A stretch of DNA of 64,000 nt from NCBI RefSeq assembly GCF_000317895.1, contig NC_019567.1:2108001-2172000 (forward strand). The letters run 5' to 3'. This DNA is from Bdellovibrio bacteriovorus str. Tiberius. Lineage in GTDB: Bacteria > Bdellovibrionota > Bdellovibrionia > Bdellovibrionales > Bdellovibrionaceae. Made by a program: the position numbers and the translations under genes. Below the pieces are notes generated by a model. That model searched no databases, was not told where the DNA came from, and saw nothing but the letters and a program-made list of their open reading frames with translations. Below are positions 1-6,899 of the stretch, piece by piece; position 1 is the stretch's first letter, and each line of letters opens with the position of its first letter.

Positions 1-16
1 GTCTTCCCCTGCTGGT

Positions 17-559
17 TTATTTACTAAAAACTTCTGGTTTCAGGATGATTTCCTGACTCTCTGTTGTGATCGCTTTTAGATATTCATCACCAGCATTCAA
101 CCCCAGACTGACGGTGGCGACTTCATATAAATTCCCGTGCTGATCTTTCAGAATCAAATGACGAATGGGTCCAGATCCTGAATCCATCGTTTTGATTCCA
201 TGCTTTGTTACGGCGATCATTTTGACCAGTTCAAATTCCATGTCTGAACTGGCATCCACGGTCTGCGTTTGCATGTTTTCAATTTGATATTGATAATGGA
301 TGGCGTGTCTGGCTTCGACAAGTTTGTTGGTGATGGCGCCCATTTCTGCCAGGCATTGATATTCTTTATCGATCCCGCGCACCACAGCCGCAGGTCGAAT
401 CAAATGTATCTTGGCACCGGTAAAATCGGTCGGTATGGTCTGAGCTTCTTCGGTATAGACACAAGACCTTACCAAGGATCCATAATAACAATAGCGCAGG
501 CCCAAAAACACACCTGCGACAATAACGATCCAAGAGCTTATTTTCCATCTGGTTTTCAT
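17..559 (-). CDS. membrane-anchored hypothetical protein
   Basis: 180 residues; family not recognised. One hydrophobic segment at about residues 7-23 follows two basic residues, so the protein is probably a signal-anchored inner-membrane protein with its remainder in the periplasm. The exported part holds three Cys (residues 24, 33 and 69) and no repeat or catalytic motif I can name. Its ATG overlaps the stop of the upstream VOC gene by four bases (ATGA arrangement), which implies translational coupling and a two-gene unit. Only its position suggests a link to the VOC protein; no function is assigned. Confidence 0.75.
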   Translation of the reverse strand: MKTRWKISSWIVIVAGVFLGLRYCYYGSLVRSCVYTEEAQTIPTDFTGAKIHLIRPAAVVRGIDKEYQCLAEMGAITNKLVEARHAIHYQYQIENMQTQTVDASSDMEFELVKMIAVTKHGIKTMDSGSGPIRHLILKDQHGNLYEVATVSLGLNAGDEYLKAITTESQEIILKPEVFSK

Positions 560-930
560 TCAAAAGACTCCCCAAAACGGATGGCATTCAAATACGGATC
601 ATCGATCTGCATTTCGTTCATGCCCCAGAGTTGCCTGGTCAGTTCATATCTGAATACAACTCCGCGGTCTTTGAACTCTGAAAACAGGTTTTCAACATTT
701 TCAACACGGATATAGCAGCTGCTTTGGCTCCCCAGATTCTTTGCATCAGTTTCAGAAGCGGTTCTCCAAAAATGAATTTCGCAAGACCCGCGCTTTACGG
801 ACAAAAACCCGTGCTCAATCATTTTCGCAACAACTTTAAAACCCAGTTTCTGTTCCATGAACTGAGCTGTTTTTTCAATGTCACCAGAAGGTAACTGCGG
901 AATTGCAGGAGATAAATTAGCTGAATTCAT
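556..930 (-). CDS. VOC-superfamily protein (glyoxalase/bleomycin-resistance type)
   Basis: 124 residues, the usual size of a single-module vicinal-oxygen-chelate protein. The opening IPQLPSGDIEKTAQFMEQKL followed by LGFKVV, the central EIHFWR segment, the YIRVENVENLF stretch and the terminal DDPYLNAIRF match the beta-alpha-beta-beta-beta layout of bleomycin-resistance and glyoxalase-like proteins. The closing 'DP.GN.I.F' family signature appears as DDPYLNAIRF. Members either bind toxic compounds or act on metal-chelated substrates as dimers, and the substrate cannot be read from sequence. It is the first gene of a pair with the overlapping membrane protein downstream. Confidence 0.82.
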   Translation of the reverse strand: MNSANLSPAIPQLPSGDIEKTAQFMEQKLGFKVVAKMIEHGFLSVKRGSCEIHFWRTASETDAKNLGSQSSCYIRVENVENLFSEFKDRGVVFRYELTRQLWGMNEMQIDDPYLNAIRFGESFE

Positions 931-976
931 TATGTTTCAATCCTGTTGCTGTTTTCTGTCGTAATCAATTCTGGCC

Positions 977-1663
977 TTAAACCATTTTCTTCAGTTCAGA
1001 AAGATGCATAATTTCCATTTGTGGCGGGACTTCGTCGATTTCAATTTTAACTTTTCCGGGATTGAACCAGCAGGAATCAATACCGAAATGATGCGCCCCC
1101 AGAATGTCCGTTTCAAGCTTGTCGCCAACCATCAGGGTTGATCTTTTATCAAACTTACGGGCCTGTTTAACGGTGTATTCAAAGAATCGAACATCGGGCT
1201 TCGCATAGCCGGCTTCTTCAGACACAGCCATAAAGCTGACAAAAGGAGCCAGTTTCGAGCGGCTGAGCCGTTGAACCTGAGTGGCTTGAATCCCGTTGGT
1301 GATAATTCCAAGCTCGCCTTTGCCGCTTAAATATTCACATAGCTCCACGGCGTGATCGATCAACACAACAGCTTCTGGCAAAGCATCCAAATATCGGTTT
1401 GCCGTCAGGACCGGATCGATTTCAATGGCGTGGACTTCAAACAGCTTGCGGAAACGTTCGATCTTTAAAAGATCCTTGGTGGTTTTTCCCTGTTCAAACT
1501 GTTTCCACAAAGCGGCATGTTCAATCTGATAAGTCCGGAAAAGGTTGTCCAGATCCGAGGTCAAACCCACTGAATTCATCGCCGAAACAAAAGACAGCTT
1601 TTCAGACGCTTTAAAGTCCAACAACGTGTCATCCAAATCAAAAAGGAACAAATCGTATTTCAT
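977..1663 (-). CDS. HAD-family nucleotidase, YjjG-like
   Basis: 228 residues. Motif I is FDLDDTLLD near residues 8-16, with nucleophile Asp9 and acid Asp11. Motif II is the ITNG segment near residue 120. Motif III/IV consists of the Lys in AKPDVRFFEY and VGDKLETDILGA. An alpha-helical cap follows motif I, as in subclass I HAD enzymes. Length and the spacing KPD...F.Y...GD....DI.GA resemble the YjjG noncanonical pyrimidine nucleotidases, which dephosphorylate nucleoside monophosphates such as dUMP or modified pyrimidines. Other HAD phosphatases with the same fold are possible. It stands alone between the VOC pair and the outer-membrane protein gene. Confidence 0.85.
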   Translation of the reverse strand: MKYDLFLFDLDDTLLDFKASEKLSFVSAMNSVGLTSDLDNLFRTYQIEHAALWKQFEQGKTTKDLLKIERFRKLFEVHAIEIDPVLTANRYLDALPEAVVLIDHAVELCEYLSGKGELGIITNGIQATQVQRLSRSKLAPFVSFMAVSEEAGYAKPDVRFFEYTVKQARKFDKRSTLMVGDKLETDILGAHHFGIDSCWFNPGKVKIEIDEVPPQMEIMHLSELKKMV

Positions 1664-1765
1664 AATCTGATCTTAAATTACTCCAGAACATCACGATACT
1701 CGTTTACCAGCCCTAAAGCCATACCCAAGTCCGTATGCAAGGCATTCTCCTGTCGTAACGTCCTG

Positions 1766-1793
1766 TAAAACTTCCCGCCCAATAAGCCGATTA
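1766..1793 (+). promoter_or_regulatory. possible sigma-28-type promoter
   Basis: TAAA at 1766-1769, a 16-base spacer, then GCCGATTA at 1786-1793 (7 of 8 bases of the flagellar sigma consensus GCCGATAA). It sits about 35 bases before the outer-membrane protein start, leaving a leader with a GGGGG ribosome site. The spacer is one base longer than the usual 15. Confidence 0.45.
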
Positions 1794-1827
1794 AACAAAT
1801 GCAAGACAAGTCCAACAAGGGGGCCTT

Positions 1828-2397
1828 ATGAAAATTCAGATCCTAACTATTCTGGCGATGCTGATGGCAACATCCGTGGCTTCCGCCCGCCAATTCACTC
1901 TGGTAAAAGGTTCTGGCTATGCTATTGAGCCTTTGTACGGATATGAAACTGTCTATCGCAGCAGCCCCAGTCCGCATATCGCAACCCGCGCGATGTATGG
2001 CGTGCGCCTGTCGGCCGGCGTGGATCTGCTTTCCGGTGAAGCTGAGTATTCCCGTGCCTCTGATACCGAAACTTTCTCTGGCACCCCGGAAAAGGTTTAT
2101 CACGAGGATGAAAACTACAAGCTTGGTATTCGTTCGACCTACAGATTCAATCAATATTTCTTTTCTTCCGCACGTCTGGGAGCCCAGGCCACTAAAGGGT
2201 TTGAAGAATCCACATCCAGTGGCGTGGTCACAAGAAAAGACAAAGACCTGAAATACAACCCTTATGCCGGTGCTCAGTTAGGTGTGAAGCTCGGGGTGTT
2301 TTCAGTGAATTTAAGCGCCACGATGGTCTTCAGAGACTATTCCGACCTGTCTAAAAATGATGTGCAGCACACGCTGTCTTTTGGTGTGGGCTATTAA
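1828..2397 (+). CDS. predicted outer-membrane beta-barrel protein
   Basis: 189 residues with a clear signal peptide (MKIQILTILAMLMATSVASA, cleavage after residue 20). The mature part alternates hydrophobic and polar residues in short strands, for example YGVRLSAGVDLL, LGIRSTYRFNQYF, AGAQLGVKLGVFSVNLSATM and HTLSFGVGY. The ending on an aromatic residue (Tyr) is typical of barrels inserted by BAM. Size and pattern suggest an eight-stranded OmpA/OmpW-like barrel; the precise family is not recognised. A GGGGG ribosome site precedes the ATG. Its stop codon overlaps that of the convergent carboxypeptidase gene by four bases. A sigma-28-like promoter upstream would point to expression in motile cells. 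Confidence 0.78.
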   Translation: MKIQILTILAMLMATSVASARQFTLVKGSGYAIEPLYGYETVYRSSPSPHIATRAMYGVRLSAGVDLLSGEAEYSRASDTETFSGTPEKVYHEDENYKLGIRSTYRFNQYFFSSARLGAQATKGFEESTSSGVVTRKDKDLKYNPYAGAQLGVKLGVFSVNLSATMVFRDYSDLSKNDVQHTLSFGVGY

Positions 2398-3239
2398 AAG
2401 GCTTCCTTTACAATCCGAGGCTGACTGAAGGCAAACTCCAGCAAAATCCTTCCGGCAGCAAAGCGATCCTGATTGCTGGGCGCCCCCAAAACAACGGCTA
2501 TATAACGCTCGGACTTTTTATCCGGGCGTTTGTTTTTTCGCGCACTGACCATCACACACCAGCCTGCCGCCTTGATATGTCCGGTCTTCATCCCATCCAC
2601 CGGCAGTTTCGAAAACAGCAGGTCATTGGTGTTTTTCTTGTGGAAATCCCGAAAGGTCAGATCTTTGCTGGACGAGTATTCAAAGTACTCGGGGAATTCC
2701 TGGGAAATTCGCACTGCCAACAATCCCAGGTCCTTCGCCGTGGAATAGTGTTTATCAGTGTACAAACCCGAAGCGTTAGCAAAAAGACTTTGAGTCATTC
2801 CCAAGCCTTGCGCCGTCTTGTTCATTTGCTTTGCAAAAGCCCTCTGGCTGCCTGAAACAACTTCGGCCAACACAAGGGCGGCGTCATTGGCTGAAGCCAC
2901 TATAAGCCCTCGCAAAAGCTCATCCACCGACACAGACTCCCCGACCTTTAAAAACATACTGGACTCTTCCGGCCGATGGACGATTGCACTGGCAGAAACC
3001 TTCGCCCGGTCCCTGCGGGAAAGCCGACCTTCGCGGATCTCAGATAAAACCATATACGCTGTCATCACTTTGGTTAAAGAAGCCGGTGGAAGCGGTTGAT
3101 CTTTATTAAGTTCCGCCAGGATCTGACCGCTGGAGGCATCCAGCAACACCCAGGACAAAGCATTCACCGAAGGCAGGGCTTGCGCCTTCACGCAGAAGAA
3201 ACACACAAAAAGAAGAAGCAACCCCTTCAGGCATTCCAT
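2394..3239 (-). CDS. D-alanyl-D-alanine carboxypeptidase (PBP5/6, peptidase S11)
   Basis: 281 residues from the ATG at 3239; a GTG five codons upstream (3254) is the alternative start. A hydrophobic signal peptide spans about residues 4-22. All three S11 motifs are present: SLTK (Ser54 nucleophile, Lys57), SAN (Ser116-Asn118) and KTG (218-220). The enzyme trims the terminal D-Ala from peptidoglycan pentapeptides in the periplasm. The protein ends shortly after the catalytic domain and lacks the C-terminal membrane-anchoring amphipathic helix of E. coli DacA, so it may be soluble in the periplasm. That would fit a predator that edits prey wall. It lies just downstream of the APH-type kinase, probably in one operon. 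Confidence 0.92.
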   Translation of the reverse strand: MECLKGLLLLFVCFFCVKAQALPSVNALSWVLLDASSGQILAELNKDQPLPPASLTKVMTAYMVLSEIREGRLSRRDRAKVSASAIVHRPEESSMFLKVGESVSVDELLRGLIVASANDAALVLAEVVSGSQRAFAKQMNKTAQGLGMTQSLFANASGLYTDKHYSTAKDLGLLAVRISQEFPEYFEYSSSKDLTFRDFHKKNTNDLLFSKLPVDGMKTGHIKAAGWCVMVSARKNKRPDKKSERYIAVVLGAPSNQDRFAAGRILLEFAFSQPRIVKEAF

Positions 3240-3267
3240 AAAGCCATCATACACCTTGGGGATTATT

Positions 3268-4239
3268 TTAAAGGGTCTTTGTCAGTTGCGCCCAGACTTC
3301 AGAGAAGGGCTTGTAAGCGGTGTCCGGAATAAACACACGGGCGCGCTCGTTGCCATGAAGATAGATTTCTTCCTGAGCCCAGACATAATGATCACAATGA
3401 CAGCCCCAGGCTTTCGCACCATCTTCAAGTTCTTCCTGAGGCAATGGATTCAAAGCCATGTAAGCTTCCAAGAAGGCCGTGGTCAGATCCGGTTTCAGAT
3501 CAAACATGTAAGAAGCCACACGGGCCACTTCAAAACCCCGGGGCATAAAGACCGCCTGATCCCAGTCAATCACGCCGCAGACAGTTTCTTTTTGGAAAAA
3601 CAGATTTCCCTGATGAAAGTCCCCATGCAGAACCTGAGCTGAATACTTTGGAACATAAGAATGCAGACAAGCAGGATTTCGCATCCACTCGCGCTGATCT
3701 TTAAGGCGATACAACACCCATTGATCGGCTTCAGACAAATGCGGTTTTTGTAAAATAACCGCTTCGATTTTATCCAGACGTGCAATCCATTCCTGGGCGT
3801 CCCAGTTCAAGGAGTACTTGCGATAACCCACATCCGGCAGTGGTTTTAATACTTTATGCAGACGAGCTAACATGGAACCTGCAGCTCTGGCATGGGTCAA
3901 GGTCAGGTCATTTTTCTTCACCTGATGCCCTGGAGCTTCGAAATACAAAGCCCCATACTTGCCCTTAAATTCAACCAATGAAGTTCCATACCGGGAAGGC
4001 AGCGTCTGTACCGCCGGCAGATTGTGAGCCGCCACAAATTCAATCAGAGCATGCTCACGCTGCACCCGGGATTTGTCTTCGGTTTTATATATTCTTAGAT
4101 AGAAGTTACCCAGAGAGGCTTCAACCCGGTATACCTGATTGACGGCCCCGTTAAGAATCTCCACGACCGAACGAATGGCCCCTAAGGGCCATAGCTCCAA
4201 TATCTCTTGCAAATGCGGCAATACGGTCGTGCTAGTCAT
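3268..4239 (-). CDS. APH/homoserine-kinase-like phosphotransferase
   Basis: About 323 residues from the ATG at 4239. A TTG at 4278 would add 13 residues; neither start has a strong ribosome site. The Brenner motif HGDFHQGN (near residue 205) and the DFG-equivalent VIDWDQA (near residue 225) place it in the aminoglycoside phosphotransferase superfamily. The N-terminal lobe has the GAVNQVYRVE glycine-rich segment and FYLRIYK with the ATP-binding Lys/Arg. Relatives include homoserine kinase ThrB type II, choline kinases and MTR kinase, and the substrate cannot be assigned. Nothing points to antibiotic resistance. It sits between the KH protein and the D,D-carboxypeptidase. Confidence 0.8.
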   Translation of the reverse strand: MTSTTVLPHLQEILELWPLGAIRSVVEILNGAVNQVYRVEASLGNFYLRIYKTEDKSRVQREHALIEFVAAHNLPAVQTLPSRYGTSLVEFKGKYGALYFEAPGHQVKKNDLTLTHARAAGSMLARLHKVLKPLPDVGYRKYSLNWDAQEWIARLDKIEAVILQKPHLSEADQWVLYRLKDQREWMRNPACLHSYVPKYSAQVLHGDFHQGNLFFQKETVCGVIDWDQAVFMPRGFEVARVASYMFDLKPDLTTAFLEAYMALNPLPQEELEDGAKAWGCHCDHYVWAQEEIYLHGNERARVFIPDTAYKPFSEVWAQLTKTL

Positions 4240-4294
4240 TCGCAGTTCAGAATACTTTTTTTCTGGACCAAAACTCAAGAAGATTGAGTTTATT

Positions 4295-4606
4295 CTAAAC
4301 CGGAATTTCCACGATCGAACGAATTCCCGTGCGGGCTGTCATAGCGTGAACCACAGCACGCAAACCCATGATGGTCTTGCCTTGAGTGCCAATGACCTGA
4401 CCCAGGTTTTCTTTGGCACAATTCACCCGGTACACGGTGGTCTTGGGTCCCACATAGGTGCTGACCGTCACTGTGTCGGGGTGATCCACCAGCAGGCGCA
4501 CCATGTGCTCGATCAGCTGACGGATTTCCTCGCGATACTTTTCCTGGTCAATATCTGCGCCTTTGACTTTACGTTCTTCATACTTAAAGGCTTCGATGTC
4601 GTTCAT
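4295..4606 (-). CDS. KH-domain RNA-binding protein (KhpA-like)
   Basis: 103 residues. The C-terminal half carries a type II KH domain with the RNA-contacting loop IGTQGKTI (GxxG at residues 73-76) followed by the helix MGLRAVVHAM. The preceding VYRVNCAKENLGQ is the strand-helix of the same fold. KhpA-type proteins are small RNA chaperones, often linked to ribosome assembly or envelope and cell-size control. This one has a charged N-terminal helix of about 30 residues beyond the minimal ~75-residue KhpA. Its ATG follows the esterase stop by five bases, and AGG from that region serves as the ribosome site, so the genes are co-transcribed. Confidence 0.85.
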   Translation of the reverse strand: MNDIEAFKYEERKVKGADIDQEKYREEIRQLIEHMVRLLVDHPDTVTVSTYVGPKTTVYRVNCAKENLGQVIGTQGKTIMGLRAVVHAMTARTGIRSIVEIPV

Positions 4607-4611
4607 AGAAC

Positions 4612-5517
4612 CTAATCCCCCATGATGAAATTGGCTGTGCCTATACGCTTAAAGTTGCAATGCGGTCCTGGGACTGGCACCCAGCTAAACAGGAAGGAAA
4701 ACGCCTGGGCCCCTTTAATAAAGGCGGCCGAGCCCTCCTGAAATCCATAACCGTCATTGCGCCCGATGGAAACATAGAACCTAGGTTTTTTACCCTTGGG
4801 ATATCTGCTGATCAGCCTGAGCGGATCGTGATTGTCCCAGTCCTTTTTATCCACGAACACGGATTGCGAAATACGCTGCATTTTTTCAACCTGACAACGA
4901 AGGGCCCCGGTGCGCCGGATGTAAGCGTCGATTTCGCGATCGCTGGCAAAAGGGCTGATCGTCGCAAGTGCCGGACACAACAAAGCCACTTTGGAAAACA
5001 TCCCCGGATTTTTCAGGGATATTTCCGCGGCATTGAATCCCCCCATGGACTGCCCGATGATATGGCGCTGTCCACCTTTCAAACCCCCGACTTTTTTCTC
5101 CACAAAGGGCATGATCACCCGGGTGAAGGCCGGCAACAGAGGATATCGTTTGTTGTTAACCAAGAGCCACTGGGGGCCGAATGAAACCGAAATGATCCGA
5201 GGGCGATAACCGCGAAGCTCCCACCAGTCCTGGATCGTCCGGGTTCCCAAAAACTGGCGATGCCAGGTTTTCTCAGAACCGTTCAGTCCATGAAAGAAAT
5301 AGACGATGTCGTTGTTGTTCGCGCTGTCTGGATCCCGGTAACAATACTTAAACCGGACGCCCTGCAATTCTTCCGAATCACAAATAAACCGTCCGCGACC
5401 AAATTCGGTTTCCGGGACATCTGCTTCTGCAAGCATATAATCGTCGGACACTTCATCATAGCCTTGAGCCCATAGTGAAACGCACAGAAGGAGAAAAGCT
5501 AGAGTCAACCTCTTCAT
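4612..5517 (-). CDS. exported alpha/beta-hydrolase (esterase-D-like)
   Basis: 301 residues with a signal peptide (MKRLTLAFLLLCVSLWAQG). The nucleophile elbow GQSMGGFNA (Ser near residue 155), the oxyanion segment VYFFHGLNGSEKTW and a late GPHCNF containing the candidate catalytic His define an alpha/beta hydrolase of the putative-esterase (esterase D/antigen 85-like) type. An acidic member lies in SIGRNDGYG. The substrate is unknown; a periplasmic or secreted carboxylester hydrolase is the safest reading. A strong AGGGGGG ribosome site precedes the ATG. The gene heads a likely operon with the KH protein, the APH-type kinase and the D,D-carboxypeptidase. Confidence 0.85.
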   Translation of the reverse strand: MKRLTLAFLLLCVSLWAQGYDEVSDDYMLAEADVPETEFGRGRFICDSEELQGVRFKYCYRDPDSANNNDIVYFFHGLNGSEKTWHRQFLGTRTIQDWWELRGYRPRIISVSFGPQWLLVNNKRYPLLPAFTRVIMPFVEKKVGGLKGGQRHIIGQSMGGFNAAEISLKNPGMFSKVALLCPALATISPFASDREIDAYIRRTGALRCQVEKMQRISQSVFVDKKDWDNHDPLRLISRYPKGKKPRFYVSIGRNDGYGFQEGSAAFIKGAQAFSFLFSWVPVPGPHCNFKRIGTANFIMGD

Positions 5518-5565
5518 AGACCCCCCTCTACACAGAGAAAAGGGTCCCTTGAGGCCTATGAAAAA

Positions 5566-5964
5566 TCAATTTGCAATATCGAAATCTTCGCGGACTCTGT
5601 GCTTAGACACGAGAACTTGTTCGCCCGTGTTCAAACAGCGCAGATAGAAATGATTAAAGCCCCTGTTGGTTACCACAAAACGGCGGGGTTGAGCGGGAGA
5701 TATCTTTTTGGCAAGAACCGATCCCACATCCAGAGTTTCATATTTACTTAAAAGTTTCCCAGCCACACGCGCACGCAGAACGTGGAGCAAAATGGCACCA
5801 CAGACCAACACAAACGCCGCACCCAGCGCCACCACCCAATGAACTTTTTCATCCATCAGCCACGTGAACGACACGGGCGCCATCACTGAAAGAAGCACCA
5901 GGCCGCCGGTCAGAAAGCGTTCTTGTCTTTGATATTTTTTGAATTCTTCCACAAAAGAGGACAT
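5566..5964 (-). CDS. small two-helix membrane protein, hypothetical
   Basis: 132 residues when started at the ATG at 5964, which has a GAGG-rich ribosome site. A TTG 13 codons upstream is open but lacks one. A basic amphipathic start (FKKYQRQERF) is followed by two transmembrane helices at about residues 20-38 and 45-66. A soluble C-terminal domain of about 60 residues faces the same side as the N-terminus, presumably the cytoplasm. It contains alternating basic and hydrophobic strands (FVVTNRGFNHFYLRC, VLVSKHRVRED). Family not recognised. It is followed 48 bases later by the esterase operon. Confidence 0.7.
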   Translation of the reverse strand: MSSFVEEFKKYQRQERFLTGGLVLLSVMAPVSFTWLMDEKVHWVVALGAAFVLVCGAILLHVLRARVAGKLLSKYETLDVGSVLAKKISPAQPRRFVVTNRGFNHFYLRCLNTGEQVLVSKHRVREDFDIAN

Positions 5965-6115
5965 GTGCAGGAAACCTCGCTCCTCAAAGAGACCCTTATA
6001 CAATCACAATCGGTTAGTACAGATCGAGTCCAGATTCTGTTATTTTCCTTGCCGCTCTGCCTCCCCAGCTGACAGCCTGTTTTGACTGGGTTCTGCTTAC
6101 AACAAAGAGGTGCAC

Positions 6116-6817
6116 ATGAAATTACTTTTGAACGTTCTTCTTCTTTCCACCGTTGGATCGGCTTCCGCAATGGCTTTCGACTCCCAGGCAGTTTGTCAGG
6201 ATATCGTTGAGAGACGTGGCAGCATCCAAGTCCAGATGATTTCTTCCAGTGATGGCGACAACTGCTATGTCTCTGTCCATAACCGCAAGGCACAAGGTCT
6301 GGTTTACCGTGACTATTTGTTCACGGCTGATGGCGAACTGATGGTCTTTAACTCTTTGGGTTATGGCGATGAGTCCTCGACCACAGGAGCTCGTGAATTC
6401 TTTCTGTTCCCACGTATTAATCCGGTTCCCACATTTGAATGGAATGACGAAACCCGCCGCCTGACGGTTACGACCGTAAACGGCAACAAAGCTTCTTTCG
6501 ACTATGAAGACGCCGAACTGGTTGAAATGACGGGCGCAGAAGTCAAAAGAGCTGCAGCCATCCGTCCGGACAACCGTGGTGGCGTTGAAATCAACAAGTA
6601 TCAGGGCTTGAAATTGGATTCCGGCTTTAAACTGGGTTCTGCACCCACAGCCGTTTCCGGGAACAGCTCTGTTTTCACCGATAAAAACGGTAAAACCTGC
6701 AGCGTAAAGAACTATGATCTTTTCAAATACACGTCTGACGGGGATGTGCGCTTTAAGTTCTCTGATAATGGTCTGAGAACTTTCCTGAAAAGCCGCTGTT
6801 CTTCACTGACTTTCTAA
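6116..6817 (+). CDS. secreted hypothetical protein
   Basis: 233 residues from the ATG at 6116; AAAGAGG lies seven bases before it, and an upstream GTG at 6110 is less likely. The signal peptide is about 20 residues (MKLLLNVLLLSTVGSASAMA). The mature protein has two or three paired Cys (residues 27, 45 and near 198 and 229), suggesting disulfides and a periplasmic or extracellular site. It is rich in beta-strand-like stretches such as YLFTADGELMVFN and RRLTVTTVNGNKASFDYED. Family not recognised. A strong hairpin terminator follows, so it is monocistronic. Confidence 0.75.
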   Translation: MKLLLNVLLLSTVGSASAMAFDSQAVCQDIVERRGSIQVQMISSSDGDNCYVSVHNRKAQGLVYRDYLFTADGELMVFNSLGYGDESSTTGAREFFLFPRINPVPTFEWNDETRRLTVTTVNGNKASFDYEDAELVEMTGAEVKRAAAIRPDNRGGVEINKYQGLKLDSGFKLGSAPTAVSGNSSVFTDKNGKTCSVKNYDLFKYTSDGDVRFKFSDNGLRTFLKSRCSSLTF

Positions 6818-6860
6818 ATCACTCCGTTTGAAGCGCTAAAGCGCTTCGCATGAAAAACTA

Positions 6861-6895
6861 AAAAGCCAGTCGGTGTTCCAGACTGGCTTTTTTTA
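6861..6895 (+). terminator. rho-independent terminator
   Basis: AAAGCCAGTC pairs with GACTGGCTTT across a nine-base loop and is followed by a T tract. The A-rich left flank means it can also end the opposing M28 peptidase transcript. Confidence 0.9.
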
Positions 6896-6899
6896 TTTT

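Noticed and set aside
3268..4239. Aminoglycoside resistance gene
   Set aside because: Only the general phosphotransferase superfamily motifs are present; context is housekeeping and the substrate is open.
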